Assembly (NCBI RefSeq): GCF_030373225.1
Contig: NZ_JAUCZG010000006.1
Coordinates: 87,159-151,158, forward strand
Direction: 5' to 3'
Length of the DNA stretch: 64,000 bases
DNA from: Hydrogenophaga sp.
GTDB lineage: Bacteria > Pseudomonadota > Gammaproteobacteria > Burkholderiales > Burkholderiaceae_C
Made by a program: the position numbers and the translations under genes. Of this stretch, positions 42,037 through 51,855 are shown piece after piece (within the stretch, counting starts at the first letter, position 1; each line of letters opens with the position of its first letter). The notes under the pieces are model-generated. The model ran no database searches, had not been told where the DNA came from, and worked only from the letters and a program-made list of their open reading frames with translations.

Positions 42037-42753
42037 ATGCCCAAGTCCGCGCTTTTCCGCCGCACCGCCCTCCTGATGGCGCTGCTCCTGCCCGCCTGGG
42101 CTGCTGTGGCCGCCGGCCCTGCCGGCCCCGGCGTGCCCGACACCATGGCCCAGCGCATGCTGGCCTGCACCGTCTGCCACGGCGAGCAGGGTCGTGCCAC
42201 CCGCTCGGGCTACTTTCCGCGCATCGCGGGCAAACCCGCCGGTTACCTCTACAACCAGCTGGTGCACTTTCGCGCCGGGCGCCGTCACAACGAGGGCATG
42301 TCGTCGTTGCTGGATTCGCTCAGCGACGATTACCTGCGCGAGATCGCGGCGCACTTTGCCAGCCTGGACCTGCCGTATCCGGCGCCGCCGGCCAGTGACG
42401 CGCCAGCGACCGTTCTCCAGCGCGGCGAGACCCTGGCCTTGCGCGGCGACCCTGCGCGCGATCTGCCCGCCTGCGTGACCTGCCATGGCCAGGCGCTGAC
42501 CGGCGTCAACCCGGCGATCCCGGGCCTGCTCGGCCTGCCGCGCGACTACCTCATTGCCCAGCTGGGGGGCTGGCAGACCGGGTTGCGCCGTGCCAGTGCG
42601 CCCGACTGCATGGCCCACGTGGCCCGGCGCCTGAGTGGTGGCGACGTGAGCGCGGTGGCGGGCTGGCTGGCCGTGCAGCCCCTGCCGGTGAACACCCGCC
42701 CCGCGCCAGCCACCGCCGTGCCGCTGCCGCTGCGCTGCGGCAGCGAGGGTTGA
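42037..42753 (+). CDS. Dihaem cytochrome c (c4-like)
   Basis: Signal peptide; two CxxCH motifs (ACTVCHGEQ, ACVTCHGQ). Confidence 0.88.
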   Translation: MPKSALFRRTALLMALLLPAWAAVAAGPAGPGVPDTMAQRMLACTVCHGEQGRATRSGYFPRIAGKPAGYLYNQLVHFRAGRRHNEGMSSLLDSLSDDYLREIAAHFASLDLPYPAPPASDAPATVLQRGETLALRGDPARDLPACVTCHGQALTGVNPAIPGLLGLPRDYLIAQLGGWQTGLRRASAPDCMAHVARRLSGGDVSAVAGWLAVQPLPVNTRPAPATAVPLPLRCGSEG

Positions 42754-44027
42754 GCATGGCCCGTCGCCTCACTCCCCTGCGCCTGAGCCTGCTGGTGTTG
42801 CTGGCCGGCCTGGGCGCGCTGGCGCTGGTGGTGCTGCTGCAACTGCGCGGCGCACCGCTCGAAGGCGCGGGTGTCCCGCTGGCCATCACCCCGGGGCTGG
42901 TGGAGCGCGGGGCCTACCTGGCCCGTGCCGGCAACTGCATGGCCTGCCACACCGACCGTGGCGGTGCGGCGTATGCGGGCGGACGCGCCGTGCCCACCCC
43001 GTTCGGTGCGGTGCTCTCGACCAACCTCACGCCGCACAAAGCCACCGGCATCGGGCAATGGAGCGCGGCCGATTTCTGGCGCGCCATGCACCACGGGCAG
43101 TCGAAAGACGGCCGGCTGCTCTACCCCGCCTTTCCCTACACCAGCACCACGCTCGTCACGCGCGAGGACAGCGACGCGCTGTACGCCTTCCTGCAGAGCC
43201 AGCCGGCGGTGGAGCAGCCCAACCGGCCACACGGGCTGCGGTTTCCCTACAACACGCCAGTCGCGCTGGCGGTGTGGCGTGCGCTGTATTTCGAGCCGGC
43301 CTCCTTCGAGCCGGCGCCCGAACAAAGCGCCGAGTGGAACCGGGGTGCCTACCTCACGCGGGGTCTGGCGCATTGCGCCGCCTGCCACGCCGAGCGCGAC
43401 CCGCTGGGCGGCAGCAGCCCGGCGCAGGCCTTTCGCGGTGGCCTGATGCCCGCGCAGGACTGGGTCGCACCCTCGCTGCGGTCGGCCCGCGAAGGCGGCG
43501 TGGCCCACTGGGACACGTCGCAGGTGGTCGCCCTGCTCAAGGCCGGCGTGGCCGACGGCGCGTCGGTGATGGGGCCGATGGCCGAGGTGGTGCTGCACGG
43601 TACCCAGCACCTGAGCGATGCCGACCTGCGTGCCATGGCGGTGTTTCTCCAGGCGCTGCCGCCGCACGAGACGCCGCCGGCGACGGTGGAGGCGGCCGAC
43701 CCGCAGCAGATCGTGCGCGGCGAGCAGCTGTATGCCCAGCAGTGCGCGCAATGCCACGGCGACAGCGGCGAAGGCAGCGCCGGTGTCTACCCGCGGCTGG
43801 CCGGCAACCGCGCCGTCACGCAGGACACGCCCCACAACGTCGTGCAGGCGATCCTCGGCGGTGGTTTCGCACCCGCCACCGCGGCCCACCCGCGGCCCTA
43901 TGGCATGCCGCCCTACCGCACGCTGCTCAACGACGAGGAGGTGGCTGCGGTGGCCACCTACCTGCGCCAGTCCTGGGGCAACCGCGCGGGCGCCGTGTCC
44001 GGTCTGGCGGTGCAGCGCATGCGTTGA
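42750..44027 (+). CDS. Trihaem cytochrome c (alcohol dehydrogenase cytochrome c subunit-like)
   Basis: Three CxxCH motifs (NCMACHTDRG, HCAACHAER, QCAQCHGDSG); NLTPHKATGIGQWSAADFWRAMHHGQSKDGRLLYPAFPYTS; ATGA overlap. Confidence 0.9.
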   Translation: MSMARRLTPLRLSLLVLLAGLGALALVVLLQLRGAPLEGAGVPLAITPGLVERGAYLARAGNCMACHTDRGGAAYAGGRAVPTPFGAVLSTNLTPHKATGIGQWSAADFWRAMHHGQSKDGRLLYPAFPYTSTTLVTREDSDALYAFLQSQPAVEQPNRPHGLRFPYNTPVALAVWRALYFEPASFEPAPEQSAEWNRGAYLTRGLAHCAACHAERDPLGGSSPAQAFRGGLMPAQDWVAPSLRSAREGGVAHWDTSQVVALLKAGVADGASVMGPMAEVVLHGTQHLSDADLRAMAVFLQALPPHETPPATVEAADPQQIVRGEQLYAQQCAQCHGDSGEGSAGVYPRLAGNRAVTQDTPHNVVQAILGGGFAPATAAHPRPYGMPPYRTLLNDEEVAAVATYLRQSWGNRAGAVSGLAVQRMR

Positions 44028-44124
44028 GGCCGTGGTCCTTGACCAGGATCATTGGCGGGCGGCCTCGCCGCCGCTACAGTGGGCGGGCCTGCCGCACCCG
44101 CGGCGGGCGACGCCACCCACCGAC

Positions 44125-44712
44125 ATGCCATCACCCCGCCCGTTCCTGCCGCGCCGTGTCACCGCCCTGTTGCTCGGTGCCGCGCTGGGCCTGCTGGGCG
44201 GCTGCACTTCGCTGTTGCCCACCTCCCGAACCGACGTCACGTCGGGCTGGACCAGCTACGACGATGCCGAGCGCGCGCTGGACACGCTCAAGCCCTTCGA
44301 GGCCCGCCGCGACGAGGTGCACCGCCAGGGCCTCGATCCGCGCCGGGGTCCCGGCATCACGGTGCTGCATTTCGCCGATGTGCTGCAGCGTTTCACGGCG
44401 GTGGTGCAGAGCCGTCCGGACCATGTGGATGCCGGCGTGAACGCCTGCCTGCAGGCGGGCCAGCGCTGCAGCGGCTACGCCATCTCGGTGAAAAAACTGG
44501 CGCGCCAGCGGGTCGGCAACTTCTGGGTCGATTCGCTCGACTTCCGCCGCGAAACCGTCACCACCGGCTGGAGCGTCGAGGTGCTGCTGGTGTTCGTCGA
44601 CGACACCCTGGTCTACAAGCTCATGGGTGGCCAGCCCACCATCCGCGAGGTCGACGTTCAGCGCAAGCCCCTGGGGCCGTTGCAGGGTTGGGGCCAGCAG
44701 CTCGCACGCTGA
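44125..44712 (+). CDS. Hypothetical lipoprotein
   Basis: MPSPRPFLPRRVTALLLGAALGLLGGCTSLLPTSRTDV... lipobox LGGC. Confidence 0.7.
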   Translation: MPSPRPFLPRRVTALLLGAALGLLGGCTSLLPTSRTDVTSGWTSYDDAERALDTLKPFEARRDEVHRQGLDPRRGPGITVLHFADVLQRFTAVVQSRPDHVDAGVNACLQAGQRCSGYAISVKKLARQRVGNFWVDSLDFRRETVTTGWSVEVLLVFVDDTLVYKLMGGQPTIREVDVQRKPLGPLQGWGQQLAR

Positions 44713-44781
44713 CCCGCTGCGCCCGGGTGGGCTTTGGGGCCGGGCCCTGCAGGCCTCGGGGGCAGCCCCTAGACTGCGGCG

Positions 44782-45528
44782 ATGACTCCTCGCCACTGGA
44801 CCGTTCTGCCCGTGCTGGCCACCGTCGCCGCGGTGGCCATGCTGTTCGCCACCGGCTGCGCCGCCTGGCGCATCGGCCAGGCGGCCGAACTGGCACGCCA
44901 GAGCACGCCTTACCGGCAAAGCCCGGTGAACGCGACCCTGAGCCTGCTGATCGTGGGCGACAGCACCGGCGTGGGCACCGGGGCGAGCTCCCCCGAGGCC
45001 AGTCTGGCGGGTCTGCTGGGTCGCGCCTATCCGCGCCTGCGCATCGACAACCGTGCGCGCGACGGCGCGACCTTTGCCGACGTCGTGCGCCAGTTCGAGG
45101 GCGCGCAGCGCCACGACCTGGTGCTGGTGCAGGCGGGCGGCAACGATGTGATCCGCCTGCGCAGCGACGAAGACGTGCGCGCCGACATTCACCGTGTCAC
45201 CGAGCTGGCGCGCGAGAGATCCGACCGCGTGGTGCTCATGCCTGCAGGCAATGTCGGCAATGCGCCGTTTTTCTTCGCGCCGGCCTCGCAGTTCATGACG
45301 AGCCGCTCGCGCCGCCTGCACGGCTTCGTGCGCGAGTCGGCCGAGCGCCATGGTGCCGTGGTGGTGAACCTCTTCAAGGAACGGTCCGAAGACCCGTTCG
45401 TGCAAACGCCGGGGCTGCACGCGGTGGACGGGCTGCACCCCAGCGACGCGGGCTACCGGCTGTGGCGCGACGAGTTGCTGGCCCAAAGCGGCTGGGCCGA
45501 CGTCCTCGAGCAGGCCCGGGCGCGGTGA
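44782..45528 (+). CDS. SGNH/GDSL hydrolase family protein
   Basis: SLLIVGDSTGVGTGASSPEASLAGLLG (GDS), VQAGGNDVIRL (GGND), DGLHPSDAGYRLW (DGLHP). Confidence 0.88.
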   Translation: MTPRHWTVLPVLATVAAVAMLFATGCAAWRIGQAAELARQSTPYRQSPVNATLSLLIVGDSTGVGTGASSPEASLAGLLGRAYPRLRIDNRARDGATFADVVRQFEGAQRHDLVLVQAGGNDVIRLRSDEDVRADIHRVTELARERSDRVVLMPAGNVGNAPFFFAPASQFMTSRSRRLHGFVRESAERHGAVVVNLFKERSEDPFVQTPGLHAVDGLHPSDAGYRLWRDELLAQSGWADVLEQARAR

Positions 45529-45589
45529 AGACGGAAAACCGACGGAGAAGCCGGCCCGCCGCGGCCCTGATCGGGGCTGCGCCCCGGGG

Positions 45590-47176
45590 TCAGACGCCCG
45601 CCACCACGCCGTCGCTGCGCGGGTCGGCCGCTCCCTCGATCACCCCGTTCGGGTGGCGCACCAGGGCGCCGGCGTGGCCCATGGTGTCGCTGAAGGCGGC
45701 GTCGAACACCTCCACCTCGTGGCCGGCGGCCTTGAGCGCGTCGATCAGTGCCGGCTCGAAGCGGCTCTCCAGTTTGAGCGAGGTGGTCACGCCGCCCCAG
45801 GTGCGCCCGAGCAGCCAGCGCGGCGCGGTCACGGCCTGCTGAAGGCCCTGACCAAAGCGGGCGTAGCGCGTGAAGACCGCCGCCTGCGTCTGTGGCTGAC
45901 CCTCGCCGCCCATGGTGCCGTAGGGCATCACGCGGCCGTCGTCGAACAGGGCCAATGCCGGGTTGAGGGTGTGAAAGGGTCGGTGGCCCGGCTTGAGCAC
46001 GTTGAGTGCCTTCGGATCGAGCGAAAAACTCGTGCCCCGGTTCTGCCAGACGATGCCGGTGTCCTGCAGCACCACGCCCGAGCCGAATTCCCAGTAGACG
46101 CTCTGGATGAAGCTCACCGCGCGGCCCTGCGCGTCGATGCAACCCATCCAGATGGTGTCGCCGGGCGCGGCCAGGTCGGGCCAGGGCAGCGCCTTGTCGC
46201 GGTCGATGTCGGCGGCCAGTTCGCTCAGCGCAGCGGGCTTCAGGAAGGACTTCGGGTCGGCCGGCAGGCGCTGCGGATCGGTCACCACGCGCTCGCGCAC
46301 GCGAAAGGCGCGTTTGGTCGCTTCCACCAGGCCGTGCACGTGGGCGAAACCTTCACCCTCGGTCACGCCCAGGCGCTCGAACAGGCCCAGGATCATCAGC
46401 GCCGAGAGGCCCTGCGTGGGCGGCGGCAGGTTGTACACGGTGCTGTCGTTCAGGCGCACCGAGAGCGGCTCGACGAACTGCGCCTGGTAGGCCGCGAGGT
46501 CGCCGGTGCGCAGCGGGCTGCCCACCCGCTCCAGTTCGGCACCGATGCGGGCGGCCAGTTCTCCGCGGTAGAAATCGTCCAGCCCGCGTTCGGCCAGCTG
46601 TTCAAGCGTGCGGCCCAGCGTGGGCTGCTTGAGGATGTGGCCCACGGCCGGCGGCTGCCCGTCGACCAGGTGCGTCTGGGCGAAACCGGGCGCGTCTTTC
46701 AGGCCCTCGAACTTTTCGCGGGTGAGCGCGGCCTGGCTTTCGGTCACGGCAATGCCGTTGCGGGCATGGCGAATGCCGTCGGCCAGCAGGCGCGGCAAGG
46801 GCAGGGCGGGCCCCCACGCGGCGGCCACTTCGAGCGCCCTGGACCAGCCGCCGATGGTGCCGGCCACGGTGAGCGCAGCCTTGGGGCCGCGCGCGGGAAT
46901 GGCCTCGTGCCCGGCGTAGAAGTCCAGGTCGGCCAGCGCGGCGGCCGGGCCACAGGCGCTGATGGCCACCGGCTCCTTGCCCGGTTCGTGGATGAGCCAG
47001 AAACCGTCGCCGCCGATGGCGTTCATGTGCGGGTAGACCACGGCAATGGCGGCGGCCGCGGCCACCATGGCCTCGACCGCATTGCCGCCATCGCGCAGCA
47101 CATCGCGCCCGGCCTGCGCGGCCAGGTGGTGCGGCGCGACAAACATGCCGCCCAGGGCGGTGAGGGTGTGAATCAT
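45590..47176 (-). CDS. Gamma-glutamyltransferase family protein
   Basis: GMFVAPHHLAAQAGRDVLRDGGNAVEAMVAAAAAIAVVYPHMNAIGGDGFWLIHEP...; C-terminal MGGEGQPQTQ, DPRSDGVVAG. Confidence 0.93.
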   Translation of the reverse strand: MIHTLTALGGMFVAPHHLAAQAGRDVLRDGGNAVEAMVAAAAAIAVVYPHMNAIGGDGFWLIHEPGKEPVAISACGPAAALADLDFYAGHEAIPARGPKAALTVAGTIGGWSRALEVAAAWGPALPLPRLLADGIRHARNGIAVTESQAALTREKFEGLKDAPGFAQTHLVDGQPPAVGHILKQPTLGRTLEQLAERGLDDFYRGELAARIGAELERVGSPLRTGDLAAYQAQFVEPLSVRLNDSTVYNLPPPTQGLSALMILGLFERLGVTEGEGFAHVHGLVEATKRAFRVRERVVTDPQRLPADPKSFLKPAALSELAADIDRDKALPWPDLAAPGDTIWMGCIDAQGRAVSFIQSVYWEFGSGVVLQDTGIVWQNRGTSFSLDPKALNVLKPGHRPFHTLNPALALFDDGRVMPYGTMGGEGQPQTQAAVFTRYARFGQGLQQAVTAPRWLLGRTWGGVTTSLKLESRFEPALIDALKAAGHEVEVFDAAFSDTMGHAGALVRHPNGVIEGAADPRSDGVVAGV

Positions 47177-47201
47177 CCGGGGTCTCCTGTGTGTTGTGAG
47201 G

Positions 47202-48038
47202 TCAGGTCAGCAATCCGTAGAACATGCGCGCGGCCGTCAGTGTGAGAAACACCGCGAACACCTGTCGCAGCCGCCGGGCGTCGATCGAGTGTGCGAGTTT
47301 CGCACCCCAGCCGGTGGTGGCGAGCGTGGCCGGCACGATCAGTGCAAAACCCAGCAGGTTCACGTAGCCCACGCTCAAGGGGGGGCGCAGCGGCACGTCC
47401 AGCCCGTTGAGGACGAAGGCGATCGCGCCGGGAATGCTGATCACGGTGCCCAGCATGGCGCCGGTGCCCACAGCCGTGTGCATGGGCACACGCAAGGCAT
47501 TGAGGATGGGCACGCTGAGCGTGCCGCCGCCAATGCCCATGAGCGTGGACACGCCTCCGATGCCGCTGCCGAGCAGGGTGCTGCCCAGGGGGCCCGGCAG
47601 GCCGTCGGCCAGCGCAAAGCCGTCGCGCTTGAACGCCATGTTCAGCGCGACCACCAGCGCCACACTGGCAAACACAGCGGTGAGCACCTGGCCGCTGAGG
47701 AAGCCGCTGGCGATCGAACCGGCGATCACGCCCACCACCACGCCGGGCATGAGCTTCTTCAACAGCGCCACATCCAGGCTGCCGCGTTTGCGGTGGGCCC
47801 GGCTGGACATGATGGAGGTGGGGATGATGGTCGCCAGCGACGTGCCCACGGTGACATGCATCCGCACCGACTCGTCGATGCCCAGCAGTGTGAACAGGTG
47901 GTAGAGCACCGGCACGATGACGATGCCGCCGCCCACGCCCAGCAGGCCGGCCAGCACGCCCGCCACCAGGCCGGTGGCGAGCAGGGCCAGCGCCAGCCCC
48001 AGCAGCCAGGCGGTGCTGTGATTCGTGAAGAGTTCCAT
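47202..48038 (-). CDS. Sulfite exporter TauE/SafE family protein
   Basis: GLVAGVLAGLLGVGGGIVIVPVLYHLFTLLGI...GIGGVSTLMGIGGGTLSVPIL. Confidence 0.93.
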   Translation of the reverse strand: MELFTNHSTAWLLGLALALLATGLVAGVLAGLLGVGGGIVIVPVLYHLFTLLGIDESVRMHVTVGTSLATIIPTSIMSSRAHRKRGSLDVALLKKLMPGVVVGVIAGSIASGFLSGQVLTAVFASVALVVALNMAFKRDGFALADGLPGPLGSTLLGSGIGGVSTLMGIGGGTLSVPILNALRVPMHTAVGTGAMLGTVISIPGAIAFVLNGLDVPLRPPLSVGYVNLLGFALIVPATLATTGWGAKLAHSIDARRLRQVFAVFLTLTAARMFYGLLT

Positions 48039-48043
48039 GGCGC

Positions 48044-49369
48044 TTACCAGCCGATCGCCTTGGGCAACCACAGCGCGATCTGCGGGTACAGGAACAGCAG
48101 CACCAGTGCGATGAACTGCAGCCCGATGAAGGGCACCACGCCCTTGTAGATGTCCTTGATGTTCACCTCGGGCGGTGCCACGCCCTTCAGGTAGAACAGC
48201 GCCCAGCCAAAGGGCGGGGTGAGAAAGCTCGACTGCAGGTTCATGGTGATGAGCATGGCCAGCCAGACCGGGTCCACACCGAGGTTGATGAGGATGGGCA
48301 GGAACAGCGGCACCGCGATGTAGCTGATCTCGATCCACTCGACGAAGAAGCCGAGCACGAAAATGATGAGCATCATGAACCAGACCGCGGTGTTCACCCC
48401 GCCCGGCAGGGCTTCGAACATGCCGGCGATCAACTCCTCGCCCTGCAGGCCGCGGAACGACAGTGCGAACACCTGCGCGGTCATGAGGATGAACATCATG
48501 ATGGCGGTGATCTTGCTGGTGTCCAGCGCGGTGGCCTTGAGCGTGGCCCAGCTGAAGCGGCCCGACAGCACCGTGATGATCACCGCGCCCACGGCGCCCA
48601 TGCTGGCCGCTTCGGTGGGGGCGGCGATGCCGCCGACGATGGAGCCGAGCACCGCCACCACCAGCATGACCGGGGGCACGAGCACCTTGAAGAACCGCAC
48701 CCAGAGCTGACGTCGCGAGACCGCGTCGCGCTCGGCCACCGGAATCGGCGGCATGGAGCCGGGTCGCAGCCAGCCCATGACGAGCAGGTAGGCGATGTAC
48801 ACGCCGGCGAGCAGCATGCCCGGACCCACGGCGGCCGCGAACAGCGTGCCCACCGAGAGCTGCATGATGTCGGACAGCAGGATCAGGATGAGGCTGGGCG
48901 GGATGATCTGGCCCAGCGTGCCCGATGCACAGATCACGCCGCAGGCCACGCTCTTGTCATAGCCGCGCCGGATCAGGGTGGGCAGGGTGAGCAGGCCCAG
49001 CGTGATGATGGTCGCGCCCACGATGCCGGTGGTGGCCCCCATCAGCACGCCGAACAGCACGATGCCCACGGCCATGCCGCCCTTCACATTGCCCGCGATG
49101 TGACCCATGACGTCGAGCAGGTCGTCGGCCAGGCGCGACTTCTCCAGCATCACGCCCATGAAGACAAACAGCGGAATGGCCATCCACTGGTAGCCGCTGA
49201 CGATGCCGTAGAAACGCGCGGGCAGCAGGTTGAACAGCACCTCGCCGAAACCCAGCCAGCCGAACACGAAGCCGGTGACCGCCAGGCTGATGGCCACCGG
49301 GATGCCGATCATCAGCATGGCGAAGAAGCCCACCAGCATGAAGATGGCGTAAGTCGACATTTCAAACAC
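48044..49369 (-). CDS. TRAP transporter large permease (DctM)
   Basis: FAMLMIGIPVAISLAVTGFVFGWLG...GATTGIVGATIITLGLLTLPTLIRRGYDKSVACGVICASGTLGQIIPPSLILILL. Confidence 0.95.
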   Translation of the reverse strand: MFEMSTYAIFMLVGFFAMLMIGIPVAISLAVTGFVFGWLGFGEVLFNLLPARFYGIVSGYQWMAIPLFVFMGVMLEKSRLADDLLDVMGHIAGNVKGGMAVGIVLFGVLMGATTGIVGATIITLGLLTLPTLIRRGYDKSVACGVICASGTLGQIIPPSLILILLSDIMQLSVGTLFAAAVGPGMLLAGVYIAYLLVMGWLRPGSMPPIPVAERDAVSRRQLWVRFFKVLVPPVMLVVAVLGSIVGGIAAPTEAASMGAVGAVIITVLSGRFSWATLKATALDTSKITAIMMFILMTAQVFALSFRGLQGEELIAGMFEALPGGVNTAVWFMMLIIFVLGFFVEWIEISYIAVPLFLPILINLGVDPVWLAMLITMNLQSSFLTPPFGWALFYLKGVAPPEVNIKDIYKGVVPFIGLQFIALVLLFLYPQIALWLPKAIGW

Positions 49370-49898
49370 GGGCCGACTCCCCGGTGGAGGACGGGGGTGC
49401 CAGGGGCGCGTCCAGCAGGCGCAGCAGCTGCGCGAGCTGCTGCAGCACCAGCAGACCGTAGCCCAGCGGAATCAGCGACTTGACCAGCCAGCGCAACGGA
49501 ATGCCGCCGGGGTCTGGCGAGGCCTCGCTGATCGATCGCGACTGCTCCACGTAACCCAGCGACAACCAGATGAACAGCAGGCTCACGGTGATCAGCAGCA
49601 GCGCCGAGACCACGTCGACCACCCGCTTGCCCAGCGGGGAGTAGCGCGCGTAGAACAGATCGACGCGCACGTTCTCGCCGCGCTGCAGCGCGTGGCTCAT
49701 GCCCAGGAGGATGAGGGCGGCCAGCAGGTGCCATTCAAGTTCCTGCGCCCACACCGAGCCGAGGCTGAATGCGTAGCGCAGGAGCACGTTGGTGGCGACC
49801 AGGCCGATCATGACCAGCGCGATCCAGGCGGTGAGCCCGCCGATGCGGTCGATGACGCCCTCGATGAAAGCGGCCAGCGGCCGCAGTGCCTTGAGCAT
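49362..49898 (-). CDS. TRAP transporter small permease (DctQ)
   Basis: WIALVMIGLVATNVLLRYAFSLGSVWAQELEWHLLAALILLGMSHALQRGENVRVDLFY. Confidence 0.93.
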   Translation of the reverse strand: MLKALRPLAAFIEGVIDRIGGLTAWIALVMIGLVATNVLLRYAFSLGSVWAQELEWHLLAALILLGMSHALQRGENVRVDLFYARYSPLGKRVVDVVSALLLITVSLLFIWLSLGYVEQSRSISEASPDPGGIPLRWLVKSLIPLGYGLLVLQQLAQLLRLLDAPLAPPSSTGESARV

Positions 49899-49913
49899 GA
49901 CGCTGTGCCCCGA

Positions 49914-50999
49914 TCAGCCGCGAACCTTGAGGTGGTAAGCCTCTTCGCTCACCTCGGTCCAGCGGTCGTACTTGGCCTTGAAGGCGAAGTAGGAGTCGTG
50001 CACCTTTTTCGTCAGCGGGTCCTTGATGGCTTCGGCCAGCACCTTGTCGGTCTCCACCTTCAGCGCCTTGATGACGTCGTCGGGCAGCGGACGCGCGATC
50101 ACGCCCTGGTTCTTCACCAGGTCGTCCATGGCTTCGGAGTTGGCCTTCTGGCACCAGCCTTCGCTGATCACGTTGCAGGCGGCCGAGGCGTTGGTCACGA
50201 TGGCCTTGAGGTCGGCGGGCAGCTTGTCCCAGGCGGCCTTGTTGATCAGCAGCTCCGACACCGTGGACGACTCGTGCCAGCCGGTGGTGTAGTAGTACTT
50301 GGCAGCCTTCTGCAGGCCCAGGCGACGGTCCTGGAACGGGCCGACGAACTCGGCCGCGTCGATCACGCCGCGCTCCAGCGCGGGGAAGATTTCGCCGCCC
50401 GGCAGCACCTTCACGTCCACGCCGAGGTTGGCGTAGACCTTGCCGGCCAGGCCGGGGATGCGCATCTTCAGGCCCTTCAAGTCGGCCACGGTCTTGATCT
50501 CCTTCTTGAACCAGCCGGTCATCTGCACGCCGGTGTTGCCGCAGGGCAGGGCGACCATGCCGAAGGGCGCATAGACCTCGTTCCACAGGTCGATGCCGCC
50601 GCCGTCGTACAGCCAGCCGTTCATGCCCTGGAAGTTCATGCCGAAAGGCACGGCGGTGAAGTACTGCGCAGCGGCGGTCTTGCCGGTCCAGAAGTAGGCG
50701 TTGGCGTGGTTCATCTCGACCGTGCCGGCGCGCACGGCGTCGAAGCCTTCGAACGCGGGGATCAGTTCACCGGCGCCGAACACCTGGATGTTCAGGCGGC
50801 CGTCCGACATCTCGCGGATGCGTTTGGCCAGATCGGTGGCGCTGCCCGGACCGTCCATGTAGAAGGGCGAGCCCTTGCCGTAGGCGCTGGTCATCTTCCA
50901 GTTGAAGCGGGCCGACTGCGCGTTGGCAATGACGGGGGCACCGAGCACGCTGCCGGCAACGGCGGCGCGGGTGAGGAACTGGCGGCGGATCAGGGACAT
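49914..50999 (-). CDS. TRAP transporter substrate-binding protein (DctP family)
   Basis: MSLIRRQFLTRAAVAGSVLGAPVIANAQSARFNWKMTSAYGKGSPFYMDGPGSATDLAKRIREMSDGRLNIQVFGAGELIPAFEGFDAVRAGTVEM; Tat-like RRQFLTR. Confidence 0.93.
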   Translation of the reverse strand: MSLIRRQFLTRAAVAGSVLGAPVIANAQSARFNWKMTSAYGKGSPFYMDGPGSATDLAKRIREMSDGRLNIQVFGAGELIPAFEGFDAVRAGTVEMNHANAYFWTGKTAAAQYFTAVPFGMNFQGMNGWLYDGGGIDLWNEVYAPFGMVALPCGNTGVQMTGWFKKEIKTVADLKGLKMRIPGLAGKVYANLGVDVKVLPGGEIFPALERGVIDAAEFVGPFQDRRLGLQKAAKYYYTTGWHESSTVSELLINKAAWDKLPADLKAIVTNASAACNVISEGWCQKANSEAMDDLVKNQGVIARPLPDDVIKALKVETDKVLAEAIKDPLTKKVHDSYFAFKAKYDRWTEVSEEAYHLKVRG

Positions 51000-51321
51000 G
51001 GCGGCACTCCTGTGAGGGGTTGAGGGGTCGGGCGGGGAGGGAAAGGCTGCCGTTTGTAAGGCGGCGTGCTTCCCACTTCGCAAGGCCCATGCCATGTGAA
51101 ATTCGGTTCCAAGTCGTTGATTTGATTGGTCTCGTCGCCGTTTTGGTTGGCATGCTTCCGAAATGGTGCATGTGGCGGCGAGGGGGATGAGCGGTGCCCG
51201 GTGCCGATTGTTCAGTGACCTGGCGTTTCGGTGCCGTTTGTCATCCGATCTGCCGGCTGGGGCTGCGCATGGAAACCACGGCGGCAACCGGAGGCGTCCC
51301 CTGGGCACAAACGGTAGCCAG

Positions 51322-51353
51322 GCCCGCTTTGGTGCGCGCGCACCAAAGCGGGC
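51322..51353. repeat. Perfect 32-bp palindrome in the AsnC-TRAP intergenic region
   Basis: gcccgctttggtgcgc|gcgcaccaaagcgggc. Confidence 0.9.
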
Positions 51354-51369
51354 GTGAGGGCCGGATCGG

Positions 51370-51855
51370 TCAGAGGCGCGCGCCGCCGCGGCGGTTCTTC
51401 ACGCGCGTGAGCAGGGTCTTGCAGTCCACTGAGAGGATCTCCGGCCGGTTGAAGATGTGGCGGTGCACGAAGGCCTCGAAGCTCTCGGGGCTCTGCGTGA
51501 GCGCATGCACGTGCAGGCTTTTGAGGTCGCTCATGATGTAGAGGCTCACCACCTCGGCGCAGTCGGCGAGCTCTTGCGCAATGCGCTCGATGGCCGCCGG
51601 CGCGACCACGATGTCGAGAAAGGTCGAGTTCACCTGCCCCAGCTTCTCGGGGTTGATCACGGCGGCGAACAGCTCGATCACGCCGCTGGCCTGCAGCCCC
51701 TGCACCTTGGCGCGCGCATGCGCCCGCGAAATGCCGAGCTGGCGTGCGATGTCGGCAAACGAGGCCCGGCCGTCCTTCACCAGGATGTTGAGCAGGGCGG
51801 TGTCGAGCTTGCTGAGCGCGATGTCGGCCGCCTGGGAGGGTGGGTTCTGGGTCAT
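51370..51855 (-). CDS. Lrp/AsnC family transcriptional regulator
   Basis: LSKLDTALLNILVKDGRASFADIARQLGISRAHARAKVQGLQASGVIELFAAVINPEKLG. Confidence 0.93.
   Translation of the reverse strand: MTQNPPSQAADIALSKLDTALLNILVKDGRASFADIARQLGISRAHARAKVQGLQASGVIELFAAVINPEKLGQVNSTFLDIVVAPAAIERIAQELADCAEVVSLYIMSDLKSLHVHALTQSPESFEAFVHRHIFNRPEILSVDCKTLLTRVKNRRGGARL

Noticed and set aside
45575-45620. cgtcgctgcgcgggtcggcc resembling the family-2 repeat
   Set aside because: It encodes the conserved C-terminal EGAADPRSDGVVAG of the gamma-glutamyltransferase, so the similarity is explained by coding constraint.
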